DNA from: Geobacter sp. UBA5730
GTDB lineage: Bacteria > Desulfobacterota > Desulfuromonadia > Geobacterales > Pseudopelobacteraceae
Length of the DNA: 64,000 bases
Direction of reading: 5' to 3'
NCBI GenBank assembly: GCA_002419465.1
Contig: DIGE01000014.1
Location: forward strand, 496,001 to 560,000
The number at the start of each line of letters is the position of its first letter. Position 1 is the stretch's first letter. Below, piece after piece: positions 58,642 through 64,000 of the stretch. Made by a program: the position numbers and the translations under genes. Under the pieces are notes generated by a model. The model had not been told where the DNA came from. It saw only the letters and a program-made list of their open reading frames with translations, and made no database searches.

Positions 58642-58881
58642 TCAGAAGGCACCAACTCTCAGTACAGTAGGCATTACTCTCACCTGAGGGCTGCAAAGTA
58701 TGGAAACATATCACATTGTCTCTGCTAAGAGAACCCCCATATTCTTCATGCAGGTTCGATCCAACAGAGACAGGCCGTTCTTTCGAAAACTGTCTCCGGC
58801 AATCCACTCCACCACCAATCGTCAAACCGGTCTCCATTATGAAAACCTGCATACTGTCCCCTCGTGGACAGCACCTGCTTT
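58642..58881. other. Unassigned 240-bp stretch before the AraC gene
   Basis: No convincing gene was found here. Short open frames exist on both strands, but none has a Shine-Dalgarno or a recognisable domain. A small hairpin CTGTCC/GGACAG lies near the right edge. It may be degraded DNA from the same deletion that made the DUF4160/DUF2442 relic. Confidence 0.4.
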
Positions 58882-59790
58882 CTACATCTGCCGCAGACTC
58901 GTGATGTCACGCAGCGGCGGCGCCCCGAACAGGCGGTTGTATTCGCGGCTGAACTGGGAAGGGCTTTCATAGCCCACCTGAAACGCCGCGGTTGCTGCAT
59001 CCATATGTTCTGCCAGCATCAGGCGCCTGGCCTCCTGCAAGCGGAGCTGCTTCTGGAACTGCAGTGGACTGAGTGCGGTCATGGAACGGAAGTGATGGTG
59101 GAACGTCGAGCTGCTCATGCGGACCTGAGCGGCGAGGTCATCGATACTCAATGGCTGCGAAAAGTTAGCCTTCAACCAATCAATTGCCCGCGCTATCTGA
59201 TGACTCTGACTGCCTGCCGATGCTATCTGGCGCAAACGCTCACCTTGATCACCCACCAGCAGACGGTAGATGATTTCCCGTTGAATGATAGACGCAAGTA
59301 TCGGAATGTCTTGCTTTTCCGCAAGCAGCTCGATCAAGCGCTGGAAAGCGCTGAGCAGCGGCAGTGTCACTTCGCCGGTTGCCATGCCGCGGCTTGACTG
59401 CTGCACACGGGGCGGGGGAAGATTACTGTCAACCATCAGTTGTGACATCTCCCGCTGATCCAGTTTCAACCTGAGACCCAGATACGGCTTCTCCCGGCTC
59501 GCTTCGGTAATCTGCACAACTGTGGGAAGATGCACCGATGTAATCAGATAATGGTGCGCGTCATACTGATAGGTCTCCTCTCCTAGCAGCACCCGCTTGG
59601 CCCCTTGAGCAACCAGGCATACACTTGGTTCGTACATGCCGGTGATCGGCTCGGTCGGTTCCTCCCGCCGAAAAAGTGACAAACCCGGAACAGCGGTTGT
59701 ATGGAGCTCGCCTTGTTCGGTGAATCGGGCAATGCTGCTTCCCAGGGTTCTGATTGCTGATTCCATGGTGTTCATTTCGATATTCTCCAT
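58882..59790 (-). CDS. AraC-family regulator, YqhC-like
   Basis: This 302-aa regulator has an AraC N-terminal cupin-type ligand domain (PF06719-like; about residues 20-170, with EPSVCLVAQGAKRVLLGEETYQYDAHHYL). Two helix-turn-helix motifs follow at the C-terminus (SIDDLAAQVRMSSSTFHHHFRSMTALSPLQFQK and ATAAFQVGYESPSQFSREYNRLFG). It resembles E. coli YqhC, which activates yqhD and dkgA in response to aldehydes; here it diverges from an aldo/keto reductase and an alcohol dehydrogenase. The ATG at 59790 has GAGG six bases upstream, but nearby ATGs at 59775 and 59766 are possible. Confidence 0.88.
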   Translation of the reverse strand: MENIEMNTMESAIRTLGSSIARFTEQGELHTTAVPGLSLFRREEPTEPITGMYEPSVCLVAQGAKRVLLGEETYQYDAHHYLITSVHLPTVVQITEASREKPYLGLRLKLDQREMSQLMVDSNLPPPRVQQSSRGMATGEVTLPLLSAFQRLIELLAEKQDIPILASIIQREIIYRLLVGDQGERLRQIASAGSQSHQIARAIDWLKANFSQPLSIDDLAAQVRMSSSTFHHHFRSMTALSPLQFQKQLRLQEARRLMLAEHMDAATAAFQVGYESPSQFSREYNRLFGAPPLRDITSLRQM

Positions 59791-59826
59791 AAATATCCTC
59801 AACCATAGCCTGTATATACTGCTTGA

Positions 59827-59855
59827 ATACTACCTGCCCCCATGTTGTCTTACAA
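59827..59855 (-). promoter_or_regulatory. Promoter of the AraC-family gene
   Basis: On the minus strand TTGTAA (59855-59850) and TAGTAT (59832-59827) are 17 bp apart, about 37 bp before the start codon. Confidence 0.5.
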
Positions 59856-59904
59856 CTATTATCCAGTTCTTCGGAGCATCAGGCAAGAAATGAACAGGAT
59901 TGGT

Positions 59905-59940
59905 CTACCTCACTTTGATCGCGCTGGGGTAGGTTATGAT
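59905..59940 (+). promoter_or_regulatory. Promoter and operator-like inverted repeat of the aldo/keto reductase gene
   Basis: A TATGAT -10 (59935-59940) with CTTTGA (59913-59918) at 16 bp spacing lies upstream of the reductase. An imperfect inverted repeat CTACCTCA / TGGGGTAG (59905-59912 with 59925-59932, 7 of 8 positions) flanks the -35. It is a candidate binding site for the divergent AraC-family protein. Confidence 0.5.
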
Positions 59941-59975
59941 CATCAAAAAGTCTGGACAGGCGAAAGGGGAGACCA

Positions 59976-60980
59976 ATGCAGAAACGTATAGTGGGGAAAA
60001 GCGGTCTTGAGGTTTCGGCCTTGGGGCTCGGCTGCATGGGCATGAGCTTTTCCTACGGCCCGCCCAAAGACGAGCAAGAGATGATTTCCCTCATCAGGAC
60101 AGCCGTAGAGCGCGGTATCACCTTCTTCGATACGGCAGAGATCTATGGTCCGTTCACCAACGAGGAGCTGGTGGGTGAAGCGCTTGCTCCGCTGCGTGAC
60201 CAGGTGGTGATTGCCACCAAGTTCGGTTTCAACACCAGTGTCGATCCCAGGGGGATGAAGGGCGTTGCACCGACCCTGAACAGCAGGCCGGAACATATCA
60301 GGCAGGTGGCCGAGGCATCCCTCAAGCGCCTTAAAACAGATGTCATTGATCTCTTCTACCAGCACCGGGTTGACCCGAACGTACCGATTGAAGAGGTGGC
60401 CGGAGCGGTGAAGGAACTGATCCGGGAAGGCAAGGTCAAGTACTTCGGCCTTTCCGAAGCCGGGCTCCAGACCATTCGCCGCGCCCACGCCGTGCAGCCG
60501 GTGGCAGCGGTTCAGAATGAGTACTCGCTCTGGTTCCGGCGACCTGAAGAGGGGCTGCTGCAGACGCTGGAAGAACTGGGTATCGGCCTTGTTGCCTACA
60601 GCCCGCTGGGCAAGGGATTCCTCACCGGTACAATGGATGAGAACGCCACCTTTGACAGCAGCGATTTCCGCAGCACCCTGCCGCGCTTCACACCGGAGGC
60701 TCTCAAGGCAAATCAGGCCCTGGTTGACCTGCTTGACAGGATAGCGGCACAGAAGAAGGCTACCCCTGCTCAGATTGCACTGGCCTGGCTTTTGGCGCAG
60801 AAACCGTGGATCGTGCCTATCCCGGGAACCACGAAGCTGGATCGTCTGGACGAGAACATCGGTGCTGTAACCGTGGAACTCACAACAGGCGACCTTCACG
60901 AAATCGAACAGGCTGGCGCGCAGATCAAGGTGCAGGGAAACCGGTACCCTGATACACTTGAAGAGTTGACCGGACGGTAA
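59976..60980 (+). CDS. Aldo/keto reductase
   Basis: This 334-aa AKR reduces aldehydes or ketones with NADPH on a TIM barrel. The catalytic set is visible: Asp in FFDTAEIYGPFTNEE with its Tyr, Lys in VIATKFGF, and His in LFYQHRVD. GKVKYFGLSEAGLQTIRRAH and PIPGTTKLDRLDENIGA form the cofactor pocket. It resembles the AKR13-type family rather than DkgA itself. AGGGGAGA precedes the ATG. It is followed 35 bp later by an alcohol dehydrogenase. Confidence 0.93.
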   Translation: MQKRIVGKSGLEVSALGLGCMGMSFSYGPPKDEQEMISLIRTAVERGITFFDTAEIYGPFTNEELVGEALAPLRDQVVIATKFGFNTSVDPRGMKGVAPTLNSRPEHIRQVAEASLKRLKTDVIDLFYQHRVDPNVPIEEVAGAVKELIREGKVKYFGLSEAGLQTIRRAHAVQPVAAVQNEYSLWFRRPEEGLLQTLEELGIGLVAYSPLGKGFLTGTMDENATFDSSDFRSTLPRFTPEALKANQALVDLLDRIAAQKKATPAQIALAWLLAQKPWIVPIPGTTKLDRLDENIGAVTVELTTGDLHEIEQAGAQIKVQGNRYPDTLEELTGR

Positions 60981-61015
60981 TACAGTTATTTAAATCCTTC
61001 AGGAGGACACAACAA

Positions 61016-62074
61016 ATGTACACAGCAAAAGCCTATTCCGTTGCCAGCGCCACAGCAGCCTTTACCGCAGATACCATTCCCCGCCGCGCAACCACTGAAC
61101 ATGACGTGCAGATCGAGATCCTTTTCTGCGGTGTCTGCCACTCCGACCTGCACACGGCCCGCAACGAGTGGAGCAGCGTCACGCCCACGGTCTATCCCTG
61201 CGTTCCGGGACATGAAATCGTCGGCAAGGTTGTCAAGGCCGGTTCTGCTGTCACCACGTTCAAAGCTGGCGACCTGGTGGGGGTCGGCTGCCTCGTTGAT
61301 TCGGACCATACCTGCCCCAACTGCACGGCTGATGTCGAGCAGTTCTGCCACAACGCCACCTTTACCTACAACTCACCGGACCAGCACGGGACTGCGCCGG
61401 TCACCTACGGCGGTTATTCCGAAAGCATCGTCGTCGATGAGCGCTTCGTGCTGCGCGTGCCGGAGAACCTCAACCTGGCCGGGGTTGCGCCGCTTTTGTG
61501 CGCCGGGATCACCACCTATTCACCGATCCGGCGCTGGGGTGACATCAAGGGGAAAAAAGTCGGTGTCGTTGGTCTTGGCGGTTTGGGGCACATGGGGGTC
61601 AAATTCGCCAAAGCCTTTGGCGCTCATCTGGTGGTCTTCACCACTTCGCCGGGCAAGAAAGAGGACGCACTCCGCCTGGGAGCCCATGAGGTGATCATCT
61701 CCACCAACCCGGAAGAGATGAAGCAGCATGCCGGTACGTTCAATTTCATTCTCGATACGATAGCCGCCGATCATGACATCAACGCCTACATCAACATGCT
61801 CGCTCTGGAGGGAAACATCACCCTGGTCGGTGCGCCGGAGACACCGCTTCCGGTATCGGCCCTTGCCCTGCTGTTCGGCCGCAAAAGCATCTCCGGCTCG
61901 CTCATCGGCGGCATCAAGGAGACCCAGGAGATGCTCGACTTCTGCGGTGAGCACGGCATCACTTCCGACGTGGAAATCATCCCCATTCAAAAGGTCAACG
62001 AAGCCTATGAGCGGCTGCTCAAGTCTGATGTGAAGTACCGCTTCTCCATCGACATGGCGTCGCTGAAAGCCTGA
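61016..62074 (+). CDS. Zinc-dependent alcohol/aldehyde reductase (YahK/CAD-like)
   Basis: This 352-aa medium-chain dehydrogenase belongs to the cinnamyl-alcohol-dehydrogenase/YahK group. Catalytic zinc ligands lie in FCGVCHSDLH and PGHEIVG, with the structural zinc Cys cluster in CLVDSDHTCPNCTADVEQFC, then LLCAGIT. The NADP site is GVVGLGGLGHMGVKFAKAFGAHL. Members reduce aldehydes to alcohols. AGGAGG precedes the ATG. With the upstream AKR it forms the aldehyde-handling unit controlled by the AraC-family protein. Confidence 0.94.
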   Translation: MYTAKAYSVASATAAFTADTIPRRATTEHDVQIEILFCGVCHSDLHTARNEWSSVTPTVYPCVPGHEIVGKVVKAGSAVTTFKAGDLVGVGCLVDSDHTCPNCTADVEQFCHNATFTYNSPDQHGTAPVTYGGYSESIVVDERFVLRVPENLNLAGVAPLLCAGITTYSPIRRWGDIKGKKVGVVGLGGLGHMGVKFAKAFGAHLVVFTTSPGKKEDALRLGAHEVIISTNPEEMKQHAGTFNFILDTIAADHDINAYINMLALEGNITLVGAPETPLPVSALALLFGRKSISGSLIGGIKETQEMLDFCGEHGITSDVEIIPIQKVNEAYERLLKSDVKYRFSIDMASLKA

Positions 62075-62129
62075 TAGCAACACATACTGAAACACCGTGA
62101 TGCCTGGGGATTCATAGATTAACTCTTTT

Positions 62130-62405
62130 TCAGCGGGTTTGCTCCCATACGCTCAAACTGCATCCTGATGATCTTTGCTCTTCAGCTAGACGCAGCCAGG
62201 CCTCGGTTCTCCTGCCTGGCCGTGCTGCTGCCTTGATCAGACGGGTCAACATTCCGGCCAGATCAAAGCGGTGGTTGAAGCGATATTGGCATTCACCCAA
62301 ATAGCGGTCAGCATATTTTTCGAAATTGAAGGCATGATACGTGCCGCTAATAGCTGTCTTGAGGTTCCCGTGTGAGATAATCACATTGCTCTTTGTCTCA
62401 ATCGG
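62130..62405 (-). mobile_element. 3' remnant of an IS1595-family transposase gene
   Basis: About 90 residues remain: ISHGNLKTAISGTYHAFNFE followed by KYADRYLGECQYRFNHRFDL, matching the C-terminal part of IS1595-family transposases (GTYH ... RYLAExxYRFNRRF). The catalytic N-terminal and central parts are missing. It begins directly after, and in the same frame as, the stop of the dehydratase-activase gene. Sequence near 62106-62122 may be part of the old right inverted end, but no intact terminal repeat pair is present. Confidence 0.75.
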
Positions 62406-64000
62406 TCACCAGCTTATTTTACGTTTAATGCTTTGCGCTTTTTCCCACAACTCCAAACCGGACACCCATGCCCTCCATTTTTCAACTTCCAGCGTGGCGT
62501 AACAGTTTAAATCATCCAGTTTGCGCGGCAACATGGAGGGTATGACAAAACGCCGAAGCTCTTTTATCTCTACCATGATTTCCTTCTCACGAGTCGCTCG
62601 TTCACGCGCATCCGAGACCAGAAAATGAAGCCGGTTCAGGATATTGACCTCGCTGGCTCCTGCATCCATATCAAGGGAAAGCAGATTCAGATGTGGATAC
62701 ATCTCTTTTAGCTTCTTCTCCATCCCTCGCCCGGTTATGTGGTTTGAAATGCAGCCGAACGGCTGCAGACAAACAATGTCGCCGATTCCTTCCCTGAGCA
62801 TGGCGATCATTTCTGCTGTCAGGAGCCATCCTTCCCCAAATTGGTTGGCCAGGCTGACCACATCGCCGGTAATCTCGGAAAGTTCCCTCAGGTTGTGAGG
62901 CTTGCGGTAAAATCTGAATTCCTGCATGACCCGATCTATCTGGCCAAGACGGAATTCCATGTATATCTCAAGCAGCAGGTTTTTCATCCGATCCGCAAAT
63001 GAACGTTTAAAAAATGCTTTCTGGTCGTACGTTTCGTTGATGAAGCGCTGGGCGAAAAAACTCTGCAAGGCGGGAAGGATTACCTCTATTCCCTGGCCGG
63101 ACAGCCAGTCAATGATATCCCCGTTGGAAAAGAAATTGTATTTGACAAATATCTCGCCCACGATCCCGATCCTGGGAACAGGTTTGTCGTGAGTTTCCAT
63201 CTGGTTGAAATCAGCCACTGCTTTTTTGAGCAGATTGAGAAGGTACTGGTAATCGCCGTTTTCGATACCGGTTTCCATGGCTGAGAGATAGTTACCGTGC
63301 AGTTTTCTGGCTGTGCCGGGCGTCTTTTCCCGCGCCATGCTGGAGAGAAACAGCTGGGCCAGAGGATCGGCAAAGATAACACCCAAAGCTAGCTGCTTGA
63401 CCAGCCCGTTGGTATCAATCGTAAATCCCGCTCCGGGATCAATCCCGTCAGTGAAGACCGGGATGACCTGAACACTGTCCAGACCAAAGTCCGCCAGCGC
63501 CTTCCTGACCAGCGAAAGATATGAGGACGCGCGGCATTGCCCGCCGGTCTGGGTCAGGATAACCGCCGTGTTTTCGGGATCGTAGCGACCCGACTGGAAA
63601 GCCTTGATAATGTCGCCGGCAACGAGGATGGCAGGGTAGCACATGTCGTTGTTGATTGTTTTGAGTCCCAGTTCGACCGTCTGCCTGTCCTGTGGCGGAA
63701 GCACCTCCACCTGCAAGCCGAGCGGCCTGAAGGCAGCCGGGATCAGGGGGGAATAGAAAGAGGAAAAGAAGGGGGTAATCAGGGTTTTCTTGCTGTTATT
63801 AGCCGTAACGAGATGATCTTTATTCTTTCCGGCTCCCTTTCTGGCCCGCAGCTTGCCGTTACTGCGTTGCGTCGCCTCAAGCATTGAGCGTAATCTTATC
63901 CGGACCGCAGCGAGATTGTTGATGTCGTCCATCTTGATCACGGTATGGATATTGCCGCTGCTCCGCAGGATTTCCCTCGTTTCATCGGCGGAGACAGCGT
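62406..64000 (-). CDS. 2-hydroxyacyl-CoA dehydratase activase-type protein (3' part, runs off the window)
   Basis: The frame is open to the window edge, so the 5' end is missing; about 531 residues are visible. They match the C-terminal COG3580/COG3581 part of very large CoA-substrate-specific enzyme activases. Visible are IHTVIKMDDINNLAAVRIRLRSMLE, NDMCYPAILVAGDII, TQTGGQCRASSYLSLVRKAL and CLQPFGCISNHITGRGMEKKLKEMYPHLNLLSLDMDAGASEV. The conserved cysteines fit iron-sulfur cluster binding. These proteins use ATP to reduce a dehydratase-like partner. The C-terminus stops at the transposase remnant and may be shortened. Confidence 0.85.
   Translation of the reverse strand, partial: AVSADETREILRSSGNIHTVIKMDDINNLAAVRIRLRSMLEATQRSNGKLRARKGAGKNKDHLVTANNSKKTLITPFFSSFYSPLIPAAFRPLGLQVEVLPPQDRQTVELGLKTINNDMCYPAILVAGDIIKAFQSGRYDPENTAVILTQTGGQCRASSYLSLVRKALADFGLDSVQVIPVFTDGIDPGAGFTIDTNGLVKQLALGVIFADPLAQLFLSSMAREKTPGTARKLHGNYLSAMETGIENGDYQYLLNLLKKAVADFNQMETHDKPVPRIGIVGEIFVKYNFFSNGDIIDWLSGQGIEVILPALQSFFAQRFINETYDQKAFFKRSFADRMKNLLLEIYMEFRLGQIDRVMQEFRFYRKPHNLRELSEITGDVVSLANQFGEGWLLTAEMIAMLREGIGDIVCLQPFGCISNHITGRGMEKKLKEMYPHLNLLSLDMDAGASEVNILNRLHFLVSDARERATREKEIMVEIKELRRFVIPSMLPRKLDDLNCYATLEVEKWRAWVSGLELWEKAQSIKRKISW

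Noticed and set aside
1..64000. CRISPR arrays, rRNA and tRNA genes
   Set aside because: No spaced direct repeats of CRISPR type, and no rRNA or tRNA sequence was recognised while reading the window; a tRNAscan/Infernal run would be needed to exclude them fully.

Overview
The window looks like a chromosomal segment of a Geobacterales-type anaerobe (Desulfuromonadota). The evidence is the GTP-dependent PEP carboxykinase, a CXXCH cytochrome lipoprotein, fused CbiET, many small response regulators and c-di-GMP proteins, a PilF-like/RodZ-like pair, and a 2-hydroxyacyl-CoA dehydratase activase-type protein. This placement is inferred from gene content and GC-rich codon use; no rRNA gene is present to confirm it. 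About 60 genes are densely packed, many with ATGA stop/start overlaps. No rRNA, tRNA or CRISPR array was recognised.

Layout. 1-2.8 kb: the 3' part of a tol-pal cluster (TolA/TonB-like, TolB, Pal). 2.8-9.9 kb: an efflux operon (TolC-like channel, lipoprotein membrane-fusion protein, DUF2845 protein, RND pump, DUF2892 protein, COG1237 metallo-beta-lactamase-fold protein). 10-13 kb: pckG, hypA, a 61-aa lipoprotein and a diheme cytochrome lipoprotein. 13-19 kb: tatD, a cardiolipin synthase-like PLD protein, mtgA, a cytidylate-kinase-like protein, a Dabb protein, sfsA and pdxA. 19-22.8 kb: an FAH-family hydrolase, gpmI, a MacA-like fusion protein and, just upstream of it, a compact unit encoding a 20-aa peptide. 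22.9-32 kb: mtnA, glnE, an MmeI-like single-chain restriction-modification enzyme with a DUF3800 gene, then proA. 32-36.4 kb: a palindromic repeat element and a five-gene signalling operon. 36.5-43.3 kb: ndk, then rlmN-V4R-diguanylate cyclase-mtnP-pfkB-TPR-rodZ on the minus strand. 43.4-48 kb: rsmB-rpe, a REC-GGDEF protein and a transglutaminase-like protein. 48-50.7 kb: histidine kinase-HIT-M16 peptidase. 50.7-58.4 kb: a membrane protein, a basic secreted protein, a DinG-type helicase with an N-terminal JAMM-like domain, two half-size chromate transporters, an acyl-CoA ligase and cbiET. 58.4-62.4 kb: an accessory patch with a collapsed DUF4160/DUF2442 relic, an AraC regulator divergent from an aldo/keto reductase and a zinc alcohol dehydrogenase, and a transposase remnant. 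62.4-64 kb: a dehydratase-activase protein running off the window.

How the genes work together. MtnP and MtnA supply two consecutive steps of 5'-methylthioadenosine salvage from two loci. The efflux operon encodes a complete tripartite pump. The AraC/AKR/ADH group resembles in layout the Escherichia coli yqhC-yqhD-dkgA aldehyde-detoxification locus. Signalling proteins cluster around conserved housekeeping genes rather than forming one pathway.

Most notable items: (1) the 20-aa ORF with its own promoter, Shine-Dalgarno and terminator directly ahead of an SD-less macA-like gene; (2) a 176-bp element with 11-bp terminal inverted repeats and two long internal hairpins; (3) the fused relic of a DUF4160/DUF2442 pair; (4) the restriction-modification plus DUF3800 cassette between glnE and proA; (5) a JAMM-DinG fusion; (6) a diguanylate cyclase with GGDGF in place of GGDEF; (7) a terminator whose T-run touches the rlmN start codon.
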